In this document: positions 1 to 13,254 of the stretch, in pieces
Layout of the letters: every line of letters starts with the position of its first letter
Numbering within the stretch: the first letter of the stretch is position 1
Origin: Turritopsis dohrnii
Lineage: Eukaryota > Cnidaria > Hydrozoa > Anthoathecata > Oceaniidae
Length of the DNA stretch: 64,000 bases
Direction: 5' to 3'
Assembly (NCBI GenBank): GCA_027922465.2
Contig: BQMF02000592.1
Location: forward strand, 162,822-226,821
Made by a program: the position numbers and the translations under genes
The notes under the pieces: model-generated
The model's input: the letters and a program-made list of their open reading frames with translations, nothing else
What the model was told of the DNA's origin: nothing
Databases searched by the model: none

Positions 1-78
1 GAAATCAAATAACAAATATCAGTTTAAACAATGGTTCCAAAAGACCCAAATTTCATAATGTGCTATTTATTTACTTTT

Positions 79-180
79 TAAAACCAATCGTTTTTACCTT
101 TAACAATACACTCAAAACGTAGAGAGAAAAAACTTCAACTCATTAATTAGCTTTTGTTTTAAAAAAGTTACGTGCTCTAA
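79..180 (-). repeat. Fragment related to Helitron C
   Basis: This stretch aligns by eye with 18670-18772, inside the complete Helitron at 18533-19378. Both share 'caatacactcaaaacgtag' and 'ttttgttttaaaaaagttac' in the same order. No Helitron terminus is present, so it is an internal piece. The flanks diverge on both sides. Confidence 0.6.
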
Positions 181-439
181 CTATCAAGGACAACAAGGAC
201 AACCTCGTTGATTTTGATGATGTCAATGGCAATTTCGTTGACGTAGAACATTTGTAAACTTTTTGTCTAAAAATTTTTTTAAGTGAACACAACTGCAATT
301 TCTGAAATTAATGCCCCTCTCTTTTTAACATCCCTCTCCAATAAACCCCCTTGAAGATTCAACAATTTTATAAACGCCCAGGGCGTTTAATTGAATAAAT
401 ACGGTAGGCTGTATATCCATTACGGAAAGTAGCAATCTA

Positions 440-2640
440 TGTCAGCCGACACGCAGTTTCGTTAATAAATGGGTTTCTACACGGTGACGGCGAGGATGAT
501 GATGATGAAAACACACTAATTGTATCGGAAAGATCATGTCTGCATCAAATTTGAAGTGATACTTCCAACGATGACAAAGGTAAAAAACTTTATTGGTTTC
601 ATTAAAGTTCAAGATAATGCATTTCTAAACACATTTCTGACATTTCACTTTCAACTTCCAGCTGGTCCAAGTGGCTGGAAACCAAACAGGACAATACTTC
701 AATCTGCTTCGACTAAGTCAAAGTCGTGTTTTGGTAAGTTAAGTTATTTTTCTGATCCAGTCATTTTTCGCAATGGAACAGATTGCTCTACTCGTTTTAA
801 GTGCTTGCAGTCAGTTAATGCAAGATGATTTAAGAAATATATTCGGAACAATTTAATGCTGTTGAAGATGACACTGATGTTTGTGCAAAAGCTGTTCCAG
901 TGTTTTTGGGTAAGTGTCTTTTTAAACTTCTAAATAACAGTTAAATGGTTTATACAAATTGATCAATGTCTTTTTTATTTTACTTCAAAACAGAAGATTT
1001 TGTGGACACATTGAAAACCACATCAACTGTGAATAATGTTCAACAGAACAACATGATGAGGTAGCATGATTCACATTGCATAAAATGGAAATCTATGGAC
1101 CAATTTATATGACTATTCTGTTTTATCTTCCATTTTTGATTTTAGTTAGTTCCACCAGCGACACTAGTGACATTGATTCTGAACTGAAAAGGGACTGCTG
1201 AAAACAATGGATGATAAAAGCGAGCATGATTTGTATGATGTCACAATTAAATGTAGCAGGAAGTTTTCCCTAAGTCAAGTGAACACAAAGGAATACTTGT
1301 GAGAAGTCCGCCGAGTCATAACAAATGACACGGATATGCCAGCTGGGAAAAGAATTAACGGATGCCAGTACTTAATGTTCACTCAATGGTATGACAAGTG
1401 CATAGGAACATTCTACCGAGGTGCCAGTCCATCCTATGGCACCTGGACGTATATCAAAGGTGAAAATCGGGAGGTTTTAAACGTAAAAAGTTTTTTTCAA
1501 TTTGTACCCATCAATAAAACGGAATATAGTGGAAATAAGACAAAAAGGCAACATGCAACTGAAAAATTCATGGAATAGATAAGAATACAATAAAATAGCT
1601 CAAGTTCAACTAGTAAGCACACCGTCTATGAACCTATGTGCTCCTACATCTAGGAAAACTATAGTTTCAGTTCTGGTTAACATAGTTAACATGGGTAAAC
1701 AAACTTCACCTCACCTTCAAATAGGGTATTGCCTAGACCTTATAAATGGATGTCAGTGCATGTAAGATGTTTACAGAATTCAGAATTTCCGCTACACAAT
1801 CGTTCAAGTGCTTTGAGAACGGTAGCGCGTCTTTCTTTGTGGTAGCCTGTCCTTTTTATATGAGTTTGACTGGTTGCCCATCTTTTTCGAAATATTTCTA
1901 TTTTTTTTCTAAGGTAGATCGACAGGCTGGATTTCTGTCCATTTTCTTGTCAGACTAGTTTCATAATTTAGTTTTCTGCAAAACTGCAGGCTCACAGGCT
2001 ATCAGTGAAATGCTTCTAAAATGACAGGCTAGTCACAGGCTACCACAGTAAAGGACGGCTACCATCACTGACAATACCTTAGATAGTATTGGCAGAAAGC
2101 AACTGGTGCTTCTCCCCCACCTCCCCCACGAAAGACGAAGTCCCCCTCGTTTTCATAGTTAGCCTCATGGAAAGCATTATAAAGTCATTTCAAATGAATG
2201 CTGCTCTGAGGACACATTATTTTTTGCAGGGTTTGCAATTTCTTTGTCTTGTTAAGCAAGTATCTATAGCGACAATACGACCAGCTAGTTAACAATTCGT
2301 TTACACACATTTTATTCAAGTGTTTTTGGTGGTCTCGGGCCAAAGTTGTCATCAGCTTGGATCACTTAAAAAGTGCGATCTCGCTTATTTTTCAACCTTT
2401 CAATGAGCATTGGATCATCATGGCCAATGATCTAAGTGACACACAGTTGATGCAGCATTTTGACAGTCCAATTTCTGTTTTTGTCGAAGAAGACACGGCT
2501 CAAATACTGTGTAGAGAATTTGCTAATTGCCCCAAGCCAATTGAGCAGATTGAAAACCGAGGACCTTATTCCGACGAAGGTGTTTTCTTGTCCCAGACCA
2601 AAACTGCTGATAATGACATAATGGTAAGATTGTGATCAGC
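440..2640 (+). pseudogene. Unrecognised exon-like debris
   Basis: Several short blocks look like exons bounded by splice signals. One at about 661-733 follows a pyrimidine tract plus AG and ends at GTAAGT. One at about 807-910 follows 'tgcttgcag' and ends at GTAAGTG. One at about 993 follows 'caaaacag', and one at 2357-2622 ends at GTAAGA. The last encodes about 90 residues that are acidic and moderately hydrophobic, without a motif I know. Reading frames do not join cleanly and in-frame stops occur. I recognise no family. It may be a decayed host or transposon gene, or chance. The block at 1890-2070 repeats the short word 'acaggct' several times. Confidence 0.25.
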
Positions 2641-2711
2641 AACCATTTAAACCTTATCTTATAATCCGCAATAGTGTCACATTTTTATTTTACAGAGTGA
2701 TATATTTACAT

Positions 2712-3154
2712 TATACTCTCGATAAGTGGTACACCAAATAAGTAAGACGCCCGCTATCTAGTACACTTTTTCCCGATCCCTTGTCCCTTGGCGCAAAAAC
2801 CCTGCATAAGTAGGATATTCAATGCAGCGAATTGGTCGTCAAGGTTAGTGGAAACCGAAGTTCAAGCTACCTCAAGACAAACGGTGTTGACAGATTTTTT
2901 CATTACGTAAATTATGTTGTACTTAGATATTCAAAATTTAATGTGATATAAATATATGTCATCCTACTTTTAAGTGGTTTGTTTCTTATAGTGTAATGAC
3001 CATGACCTAAAACCTTAACTGGGAAACCATAACTGGGACGAATCAACCCCTTTTTTGCAAATTTCCTACTTAGGGGGAGATTCAGATAAGTAGGACGCCC
3101 GCTAAGTAGTACGCTTTTTTCCGTCCCTTGAGCGTCCCATTTATCGAGAGTATA
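2712..3154. mobile_element. MITE with pogo-like termini
   Basis: The ends are inverted repeats: TATACTCTCGATAA at 2712-2725 and TTATCGAGAGTATA at 3141-3154. Similarity continues inward ('aagtaagacgcccgct' on the left and 'aagtaggacgcccgct' on the right, the latter in direct orientation). The right end continues into CTG, giving a CAGTATA-like terminus typical of pogo/Tigger elements. The interior of about 440 bp has no coding capacity, so it is a non-autonomous copy. The superfamily assignment rests only on the terminus. Confidence 0.6.
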
Positions 3155-4124
3155 CTGTAGTTTTAACTTACAGTCAACCTCTTCTTAGTAAGATGTGGTA
3201 GATATTTTTTACTGGTTTATTTAGATTCTCTTCTAACCAACTGTCTTCTTTTAGATTCAAATAGAAATGAACCTGACTGTCCCAATGAAAAGCAGGAATG
3301 GAAGAAAAGTATATAATTACAGGGTGACACAAAGATTAACAATCACTGCGACTTTCAGCTGAAAGTAGTTTTCAACTTAAGTATATATGTGCTTCATACA
3401 ACCGAAATACTTTTCAAATATTCTTCTGCGTTATGTTTGTATGCCTGAAATTTCCGAGTGCATCCTCTGAGTGTGCTTGTTATGACACTGATGAAAAGAG
3501 CATTCAGAATCACTTTTTCACCTTTCGGATTTGAAGAGCAATATTGGAATATCCAAATCTTATATAATTTTCTAATTTAACTCAACTGGTTGGAATTGGA
3601 TTGAATATTCCAAATTTGCTTTTCCGAGCTATAACAATAATTGCAACATTACTTACAACCCTCCAAAGTTAGGACACACTTTTGGATGAAGCATTCCATT
3701 TTGGGATTGAAAAAAAAATTACATGAGCGATAATCATCGTGGGAGACAGGCTGCAGTTATGAAAATTTCCTGCCATAAAGAGCACATATGAAAGAATTCA
3801 TAAAAATTGAAAAAATTGTAAAATGAACACTTTAGGAAGAGAGTCCATTTTTAAGACAAAATAGGAGGCATCTTAAATCAGCGCTCCTGTATATGCATTT
3901 AGAGATCATATTTGAAAAATACAAAAATTTAACTTTTAAAAAGTGGAATAAATGTAAATCAAGATGGCCTGACAGGCATAAGGATTTCTGCGAAACCAGC
4001 TGAAGCATACAAAATGAAAGACTAGTGATATTCTTCAAATTTGAAGATTGAATGACTTCTACAATACAACATCACATTTTTGATCACACACTGCCTAGGA
4101 ATCCATAAAAGCATAACTGATATA

Positions 4125-4967
4125 TACCGGGTGTGCCAGGGATTATTTTCGAATTTTTCAAAGAGATTACCAGCACGCTCAACTCGTCTTATCCTTGTAC
4201 CATCATTCATGTAAGGCGTTTTCATACGTTTGAACTGCTTGAATCCTCTTCTCTTGACCATTCTCCTCACAGAGGTATGTGACACATTCAATTCCTTGGC
4301 GATTCCACTAGGAGATACATGTGTCCCAGGCTCTTCTTGGGAACAAATCATTTCTTCTACTTTTTCTTCCTTTTCATGGCACGTAGCTGTTCTTTGACGA
4401 CCAGAACCCTTTTTTTTGCCCCATTGTACCAGTTTTAACAAATCTTTTTATCAAACGGTATAAAGAAGACTTGTCCCAGTTCTTTTCAGGGTTATCTTTC
4501 CAAATTTTGTAGGCAGTGTATCCTTTTTTGTGATAGTGTTGAATGATGGCTTTATCAGCGTCAGAAAAAACCATAATGAAAGACATCAGCACTAAGTCAC
4601 CCTTTCTATTGGAGTGAGAGTCGTTTTTTACACCAGTGGTTAAAGCAAGAAACTATGTAAAGTCTTCTAAAAAGATCGGGAAGTAGCACTGCAATAGCTT
4701 CAAAGGCGGTGGAAAACAAAATCGCATGACAGGATTAAGCATAATAGAAACTTCAAGAAAAATTATAGACGTCAATTTTGACGTCAATTCTATAAACATT
4801 GAAAATTCTGTATGGTTTCACAAAATGCTTGTATCTTCCGTAAATTGTCGTATCTTTCTGAGATTATTACGGATGTTTTAAAATAGTCTGAATAATATTT
4901 CCGTGAAATTAGAAAAACGTACATCAAAAATTGAATTTTAGTGGCGTTTTTTCTAGCACACCCGGTA
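4125..4967 (-). mobile_element. Internally deleted mariner-like element
   Basis: The terminal inverted repeats are TACCGGGTGTGC (from 4125) and GCACACCCGGTA (ending 4967), flanked on both sides by TA, the target duplication of the Tc1/mariner superfamily. The 843-bp body holds only the N-terminal, DNA-binding part of a transposase on the minus strand. The catalytic DDE/D region is gone, so the copy is non-autonomous. Confidence 0.8.
4140..4592 (-). pseudogene. Mariner-like transposase, N-terminal part
   Basis: Two overlapping minus-strand frames give the start of a mariner-type transposase. The first (4592-4374) has a helix-turn-helix with 'YTAYKIWKDNPEKNWDKSSL'. The second (from 4441) has a second HTH with 'SPSGIAKELNVSHTSVRRMV'. 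Together they are the paired-type N-terminal domain that binds the inverted repeats. The frames are separated by a one-base shift at a run of eight T near 4411. The protein stops being transposase-like at the left inverted repeat: the catalytic core with the D,D,D/E residues is deleted. Translation beyond 4125 is flanking DNA. Call secure for family, function lost. Confidence 0.8.
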
Positions 4968-4995
4968 TATAGATCAAAAATAGATAAAACAAAAA

Positions 4996-7904
4996 TCTTA
5001 TTATACTAATTCGCAATTGTGCATCCCACTTTTATTTTAGAGAGTGATATATTTACTTTTTTTTTCATGGTCAAATCCTTCTTATTTTTTCCCTTTTCGT
5101 CGTTAAGCCACGTAGAGGCGACAGACACTTTTTTTAATGTTACGTAATCTAAGTGTGACGTCTAAATTTTTAAACCAATCAAAACGCAAGAAATTATTTT
5201 TTTGCCAATTTGATTGGTTGACGATTTCCAAAAAATAAGTTCCGTAATAACGGATTTTTATTATCGGTCGCTATTTTCACGAAGAAACACAGGTTTGTAT
5301 ACATACGAAGGTATTGTTATTATAAAACTGTTTATTGTTAAACTTTTATTGTATTTTAGACTATTAAAGATGATTAGACTTATGGCGTAGGTGATTAGTT
5401 GTTTGTTTACAATGTAAAATTATAGTGAAATTTAGTTATTTTAGTTATCAAATAAAAAGAAGAAGTGCAGTGAAGTTTTTAAAAATTGGCTGCAGAACGA
5501 ACGAACAAACAGGTCTGTAGGAAGGTATTATTATAAAACTTTTATTGCTTAATAATAAAAGAACAGGTGACATATCTGTAAGTAAGTTATGTATATGTAT
5601 TTAAATGTTTGTTTACGTTTTAGTTATCAAATATCGCCATGCAGAAGAAGAAAGTGTAGTGAAGAAATGCAGAACAAAATGATGTTTTAGTTTTGAAAGA
5701 TTAATTACATTAGCTTTGAATAAATATCTGAGTATATGAGTCAAAATAATTCTTTCGTTTATGCTGCTGGATGAAAACGAAGACGAGGGAAGTTTCTTTT
5801 GGTAAAGCGCGCTTTTATTATTTTTACAGTTAGCAAAGAAGATTTTGTCAATTAAAAATGGTCCCGTAGCTATGAATGTTTTTATTTCTCATGGCTGTGG
5901 AAGTGAGGAACGTTATGCTGTCTAATAATTGTATCTATTGACGATGTTTAAGATGCTTGATGCTTTGTCTGGCTGCCTGTCTGCCAGCTATTTATGTCTT
6001 TTGTTTTTGTTTGCTTAAATATGGTTGCAGTAGCAAGTATTTATTGTAGCTGTTCTTCACTGAAATCTTTTTCTTTTATTTAGGTCAGAAAAGAAAAAAT
6101 AAATGTATAAATGAAACACATGGTTAAACTATGATGTTGAGAAGGTTAGTTGAGAGAAGAATGGATTATGTATTTCAGTTATGGTAATTGTTACGTACTA
6201 TGCCTGCTGGGTATATAAGTTTGGCATTATGTTTGTATTTGTATTAAATTATTAAATTATGGTTTTGGTCAAAGTAGGGCGTTTCGTTGTTTCAATTATT
6301 TGTATTAATTTGATGTTTGGTTGTGTATGCCAGGTTGAAATTTTTTATTCTGCTCAGCCCCAGTGTTGAGTGAACCTGTATTGACTAGAGTAGAGTATTG
6401 GTTTATTTTATAGACTATCTGATCTATAGCTATACCAATTCTGTCATTAAATTTGTGTTTTTAATTATTATTTTAAGTGCGTACTTGAATTTTCTTGTTT
6501 TTTTTTTTTTTGTTTTTTGTTTTGACAATTATATATTAGGTTTTCCGCATAATCATACACATGAAATTGAAAATTGTTCTTTTAGGTAAGATTAATAATA
6601 AAAAATAACAATAAAAATAAAGAAATGAAACTCATGGTTTAGATCATGATGTTGATGGTTGGTGAAGAACATATTATCATTTTAAAAATTCTGTCCAATG
6701 TAACTTCGGCACGAAAGAAACACGGTTGGAAGGTACCGATTTGTTTTCAATTCAAATTTTGTATATATATGTTATTCAATGTTTGCTTTTGTGTTCTTAT
6801 GGATTGCTTTTTTACACTAAAGTTAATTCTATTCTGTGTATAAAATATAATATGTTTCTTTGTTGTGTTGCCGTTTGTTTCTGCATTAAATCTTCTGCAT
6901 GTAAAAACATGATTTTGGTGTGAAGTAGGGCATTTTAACTGCTGCAATGTCTGTTTCACGCTTCCTGGTAAAAAATAATTTTACAAAACCTTTATTCAGG
7001 TCAGTTCCAGTGATATACACATATGCATTCATACACATTCTTATAATAGTGGGATGTTGGATTCTTTGGTGTGTAGGTTTGCAATAATTTTATGTAGAAG
7101 TTACTTTGGATTTTCTGTGTATCAACAAAATAGTTTTCAGTCAATAGTAGGGCATTTTAAGTGTTGCAATGTTTGGTTATAATTCGTGTCTCCAGGGTAA
7201 AAAATTTCATTAGGTAAATAGTTGGTAAATAGTTTTGCATGTGTTCTTCATTTCATCTTCGGGGTATAAAAAACATGGTTTTGGTCAAAAGGAAGGAATA
7301 TGGAGAATTTCGATGTTCCAATTCTTATTACTATTTTGATGTTGGGGGGAATTTAATTGACTAATCCTTTCTCTCGCTTCAACTCACATTGACTAAAAAT
7401 GGTAAAAATTTTTATTTTTCGTGAACTGGACGCATGTTGAATATGGGTGGCGAGCGACGCCGGATTAGTGTAATTAAGACATCATTTGTGGCATCATTTG
7501 ACGTCAGTTTTTTATGATGACGGGGGATCATTGCATTGCATCCCCAATCGAACGCGACGTTTTTGGGGAAATGTCTCAAGAACCAATAGGGATAACTGAC
7601 GTTTTTTTGGGTCAGCGATACGGGTGATAGGGTGACGCATCATTTGGGCCTAAATTTTATTTGGTACTGCGGATATGACGTCATCGAAATCTTTGATCAG
7701 CGATATCTCTCTAACAGTTTGTGGTAGCGAAACGATCCCATACCTTTTTTTGATCAGTTTTTCGAGCTCTACAACATGGTTACATTTTCCGTTTCCAATT
7801 CCTAAATTGAAATTTTTATCACGGGGATCGTTCACGGGAAAGGCGATTTTGACCCATCCTTTTCGAAGTTAAGTTCGGTAAAAAGTTTTTACCCGGGATA
7901 CTAG
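4996..7904 (+). mobile_element. Helitron A, copy 1 (full length, non-coding)
   Basis: The 5' end is TC (TCTTATTATAC...) directly after a host A. The 3' end is CTAG (7901-7904) followed by host T, with a perfect hairpin GGTAAAAAGTTTTTACC at 7877-7893 just upstream. TC start, hairpin, CTRR end and insertion between A and T are the hallmarks of Helitrons, which move by rolling-circle replication. The 2.9-kb body has no Rep/helicase, so it is non-autonomous. Related copies lie at 43205-45495 (inverted), 20385-22621 and 32868-33146. Odd: an older terminator hairpin sits inside at 7449-7461. Confidence 0.85.
7449..7461 (+). other. Internal, bypassed Helitron terminator hairpin
   Basis: GGCGAGCGACGCC forms a 4-bp stem with a 5-nt loop. 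It is the same hairpin that stands just before CTAG in Helitrons B and C, but here it is followed by GGATTAG instead of a clean CTAG. The element continues 440 bp to a second, unrelated terminator. Confidence 0.6.
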
Positions 7905-10614
7905 TAGAACAGTTAATCCTGCTAGAAAGTTTGTCAACTTTTGTTCCCAGCGATGATGGAAATTTACCTTTTAAAAGTGTAAATAGGACTTACCTAAAAA
8001 CAACAGAAGCTTTTACATACAAAGAAAAGAAATACGCATAAGGTGCGAATCGTAACCATGGATACACATTTTATATGACAGTTTTTTTTAAAAAGAAACG
8101 ATGTAAGAGGTAAAATAAATAAAAAACACAAACTTTTTAAAAAAAAAATAATAAAGAAACAAAGTAAAAGCGAAAAACTCATCACATATACTTTGTTTAA
8201 AATTAACTATGTATCTACCTACCTAATTTAGCTACTAAGCATTTAAAAATATAGCTTTGAAAAAGTTTAACTATGAACGACTTCGATAAATTTTTCCTAA
8301 CTACAAGAGAGCTTCGAACCACAAGATGTTGCCATTAACGAACTTTTAAAATTATAAGTTTATTACAAGTGATGCTTCGAATTTGGTGGAAAGGAATTTC
8401 TCCATTGTATTTTTAGTGGGAGAAATGTCTGTTTTTCAAGAAAAAGTGGCAAAATACTAAAATACTTTATAAAAAATGTTTTGGTAGTTTTCATGTAAAT
8501 GTACCCAGGAAATTTCAAAAATTCCATAAAAATTAGGTTGCATATTGAAAGTAACATAAATCACTAGTACTATAAAATGGTAAGAGGGGTATTCAATAAG
8601 GTTAAAAACACTATTTCAATGCCAGAGAACATTTAAGTAAAGATTTCTAAATTTTCAACAGCAATTATGGAAGGAATATTCCACAGTCACCGCATATTAA
8701 CACTGAATGGAAAATAAAATCTACAACTTTGTGATTTTAAATAAAAGAACATGAGCAGTCAAAGAAGAAATAAATCCTACCATTAATTTGAAGAAAATTA
8801 AGAATCTGCGAGCACTTACGGAATAGATTATTCCATATACAACAAGTACTTCCTTATGAGTACTTACTTAAATGTGTTATATTCATTACCCAAGCGACAA
8901 TCGACGAATTCTTTGGTTAAACACGATTCTGATTCCAGGTTGTCACACTAGCCATTAAAAATTTCATACATCATTGTGCACATTGCTTCGCTTCTTTTTC
9001 AGACTTCCCTTCTCCACCATGTGTAGCCAGTTCGAAAGCGTCTTTCCAATACCATAGTTAATAGAAAAGGAAGGCTTGTGCACTGTACATCTAGAGCTTT
9101 GTCAAAATAATAACACCAATAATGCTTGACATCGATATGCTTGCGTAAACTGCTTTTAAAACTAACCTGTAGGGAATTTTGCACAGGGCAGATGTAAATA
9201 GTTCTATGATTTGGACATAACATCATCTCTTGTGTTTAGGAGCGCCACTGATTCCAACCCAGTTCACGAAAAATGTTCTCTTTCATATTTTTAAAAACAA
9301 TACAACGTATCTTTTAACTTTTTATCTTGTGACGATTGATACAAATTCAGAAACGAATACTGGGTTCCTAAAACTTGAGTGACTTATTAATACCATATTG
9401 TGCTTCACAGGAAAGTCATTTATTCTTTCCTTTTGACATAAGAACAATGTATTCTCTGTTAATGGTATACATGAACCATTCCATTACAAAAGAAATAGTT
9501 CATGTCTTGCGTATTGTACAATTAAGGCTTAATGAGAAGGGAACACTTTGTAGAGTGCAATGGACGAAAGCAATGCTGATACGACACTCCATATTGATCT
9601 CCGAATTAGTGAACAAACTTTTCGTTGGCAAAAGAGCAAGAGTGTTCATTGACAGTTCACTGTCAAACCATTCTCGAGGGCCTTTCAACAACAGTTTGAA
9701 TAGGACAAACATCATGAGTGAAAAGTATATAGCTACAACAAGGTAGGCGATTTCAGGAGAGGCAATGGCATTTTTGAAATTGGGTAGGTTTGGTACACCT
9801 TGTGTCTAAACTAATTCCAATATTCACTTCAGTCAGTCGTCAGGTGATGTCAAGATCGGCAAACACCCGAAGTGTTTAACTCATTCTTCTCTTTTGTGCC
9901 CATTGGAATCTTCATCTGTAAAACCTAAAAAATCAATTATCAAGAAATGGCAGTGAATAAAAGGCATTTTAGAAAAAGAGAATGGGTATTTTAAACAGTC
10001 ATGATAGCCTGTATTACTTTCATTATTACATTGGTACGTGTCTGTCAGGCTTTGGTAAGCTAACAATATAGAATCTTATTTGAAGTGGTACTTTATTAAC
10101 GGAGACTCATCTTATCTATTTTGATCCAAGGGAAAATTCTATTACAAACTCTAGACAAAATTTGTGACATAAATGTTTTATTTATTTATTTAAAGTCTAC
10201 AAATACAAAAGTTCAGTAAATAAAAAGCGAGTAAATCAAAATAAAAAGTTAGCCTAATGGCTAATTTAAATGGACAATAACAAGAACTTAAAAACACATT
10301 AAAAAATACTAGTGTATGTAACCTACTCTATATATGTATGCGTCACAGAGACGGCAGCTGCACTGTATATGTGGGATGTTATGAAGTTCTCATTGGAAAA
10401 GAGGTAAAAACGAAGCATTTCGACACGAATTAGGATAAATTCTCCCATAACTTTGCTGCAATGTAAGAAACAGTTTGTGAACCATGCTTTGATGTACGAA
10501 TTTTATGCCTAAAGGTAGTGAAGAAGGTAAAAGGCCAATGGAATGGTTTTGTCCTTGCCCTATATCAAAATGTAATAATTCTTAAACTTTCTATAACCTT
10601 CTTTAAAGTTTCAG
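7905..10614. other. No recognised gene
   Basis: AT-rich sequence. Two minus-strand open stretches (9226-8999 and about 9770-9500) have no family I know. The second includes a short hydrophobic segment ('SLMMFVLFKLLL') and could be a decayed membrane-protein exon. A short (TTTA)n run lies at about 10178-10195. Nothing else is seen. Confidence 0.4.
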
Positions 10615-11771
10615 CTGCACTCACAAAGAAAGATGTGGATGTATTGCACAGGAAGTATGATGAAATTTTGGAAAACCAGAAATTTCTGTTTCAAAAGTTT
10701 GATGATATGGAGAAGAAAAAAAGAACAAAAGTTAATGTCTCTTTACACACTGGGGTAATTGATTATCTTATTTAGTGATATTAATTTGTTTGTCTGTTAG
10801 TTTGGAAAGCAGGTAAATGCTGGATTAATTGGGGAAAATAGCAGTTGACTAATCCATATATATAATTTTCAAGTGTTGCTCATTTTGTAATCATATCTCA
10901 TAGAATTTGCGTAACACTGCTTACAGGGAAGGCGAAAAAAGTGGTTTAGCTTGGAACTTTGATCTGTCGAGGTATGCATGTTTGTGTTGGTTTTTTTGTC
11001 CAGTAATTCTTACTTATTCAGAGTTCATGCAGTATATATTTAATTATGAAATTTATTATAGTCCATTTAAAGATGATAATAAAAAGATGTCTGATTTCGT
11101 TCGAAATCAAATTCGTGGTTTTGATAGTAATATTGGTGATGATGAAATTTCAGGTATGAATATTGTGTACTTTTCTTCAAATTTGATACTTCATTTTAAG
11201 TTATCCTTTACTTTCATTGCAGTTTTTTTAACCAATGTTATTTTTTCCTTAGCTTCTATACAAATGTATTGGACATCAAATAAGACAATGAAAAAAAAGG
11301 AATCTGGCAAAGAAAGCTTCAAGGCTAGTGCAGCTAACACACAGAGAAAGATAAATGTAAGAATAATGGTTTTATATAATAAACATCTTAACAATATACC
11401 AATATACAATATTTCATTTATTTTACATTTAGAAATGCAAAAAGAGAACAAAAATGTTGCAATTGATGGAGGTTAGTGAACAGAAAAGAGCGAAATTGAT
11501 GAAAGTCATGGGGAAAGATTACATGTCGTCAGAAGGCGAAGATGAAACAGATGATGGGTGTAGAAGCTTCGTCATAAGACCACTACCATGGCGATCAGAA
11601 CGTTTAAATTCTGTATTTAAACTACTCGATGATCAACATGATGGAAGTCAAAATAAAAAGAGCCGACACCAAACTGCACAACGAATTGTGGGATTTCCAT
11701 CATGCAGGCCAGCTCCATTGAATGCTCCTGTATTTGCAGTTGGTGGCGATGTTTCAAGCGATACAATATGA
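10615..11771 (+). CDS. Five-exon gene, acidic C-terminal domain, function unknown
   Basis: Exons read from splice signals are about 10615-10753, 10902-10970, 11062-11153, 11253-11356 and 11433-11771. Acceptors are pyrimidine tracts plus AG, and donors are GTAATT, GTATGC, GTATGA and GTAAGA. The first exon encodes a coiled coil rich in K, E and D ('HRKYDEILENQKFLFQKFDD'). The last encodes 'MSSEGEDETDDG' and then 'RPLPWRSERLNSVFKLLDD', followed by a basic patch and a terminal stop at 11769. I remember this last domain as a multi-copy family in cnidarian genomes without known function, perhaps a transposon accessory or DNA-binding protein. No start codon or promoter could be placed. The gene ends 450 bp before the hAT element. 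Confidence 0.5.
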
Positions 11772-12306
11772 CATTCTCTCAATTGTTGAGTTTTTTTAAC
11801 TTTAATTCAGAGGCATACTTTGTTACAAATATTGAACAAGCTGACTTCAATTCTTGCTTTTAAGTTCTCTTTCTTCAATTCTTCTTTCTCCAAATTTAAG
11901 TTAAAAATGTTAATAGAACTACAACTTCTGACAATCTGAAGGTGTTTGTGAATATGTATGATAGTATGCCAATAACATTTTATTGCTAACGAGAAAAACT
12001 ATTCAATTGTTAGATTGTACGATATTCTTGCGTTTTTATTGTATATATACGTGCAAATATTTATCCTTTTATGTATATATATATTTGTTCTGTGAAGAAC
12101 TTAAGAATAAAACAAAAGTACGTGAAATTACATGTGATTTCTTGGCTAAACGTTTTTACCCGTTTTCACAAACAAAGAATATCCATTATTGTAACTGCCT
12201 TTTGCACACAGATATACATAGTGTCCTCCAGGGTTGGGTCCCCCCCCCTAGGTAAATCCCCTCAAGTGTCCCCCCCCTGGGTATTTAAAATTTTACTTCC
12301 TCCTCA

Positions 12307-12325
12307 CCCCCCCCCCCCCCCCCCC
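12307..12325. repeat. Poly-C tract in the hAT left end
   Basis: An uninterrupted run of C lies among several shorter C runs (12240-12325). The right end of the element has matching C/G runs at 16706-16850, so the runs belong to the element termini. Such tracts often carry length errors in assemblies. Confidence 0.7.
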
Positions 12326-13254
12326 TCACATGGCATTTTCTATACATTCTTACCCCACCTTAAAACTAATTTCTTATACATTAAAACCTATTTATTTATA
12401 TTTTAGGAAGTATTACTAATGATGTAGAACAAAGGTACCATAGTACAAAGTACAAAATAGACTGGACATACAAACAAAAACATTTGTTGTTTTTAGAGAG
12501 TTTGTTACTGACAGACTAACAAACATGCAGGCAAAACAGGTTGGCACACATCTAAGTTACAGTCATGCTTAGTTTCTCAAATTTACAGCATATATGGTTA
12601 CAGATGATGATTCAGTTTTAGTTTTTTTTATGTGGATAGTTATATAAATGTGAAGTACTGTATATCAAGTTTGTAAATATGTAGTTGTCAGTCCAGACTC
12701 ATGTGGTAGTCAAAAAAAGAAAGGACGGCGCATAAAAAAGATCCTACCGAGAAAGATGCTCTAAGGAGCCAGCTGGTAGAATAGATAGCCAGTTAAATGA
12801 ACTCAGTCAGGAAGTGTTGACAAATTAATACAATACTATTTAAATAAAAGTTTTTGGCAGATTATCAAGTAGAAATTACCATTTACAGTACAAAGTTATT
12901 AATTTGTGAATACATCCTGGGGACATCTAAATATTTCCAGATGAGGGTGCTCGTCCTTGTTTCGGGAAAGGAGGCCTGTACATCTGGAAGCCATTTTTCT
13001 CTGACTTATATTCCTAGGGTTCCTAGATTCCTGTGTTTAAGAGACTGTTTTCATTTGTCATGTATACTAACTTTTAAAATATATTAAAGCTCTCTAGTGA
13101 AACATACAACTCTAAATAAAAATACTAAAATATATGCAGCAGCAAAAAGTTTTTCTTTCACATTATACCCATGCAACTTCTGCAGTTAGATATCAGGCAA
13201 AAGTTTCACAGCGTCAGCATATTCAGCCGGCGTTTTAACAGGCAAGTTTAATGA

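Noticed and set aside
9375..9746. Open frame of about 120 codons on the plus strand
   Set aside because: Composition and lack of motifs suggest a chance frame. The opposite strand looks slightly more coding-like, but neither is recognisable.
12071..12406. Proline-run protein around the C-rich tract
   Set aside because: The prolines are translated poly-C at the hAT terminus, and the frame crosses the transposon boundary.
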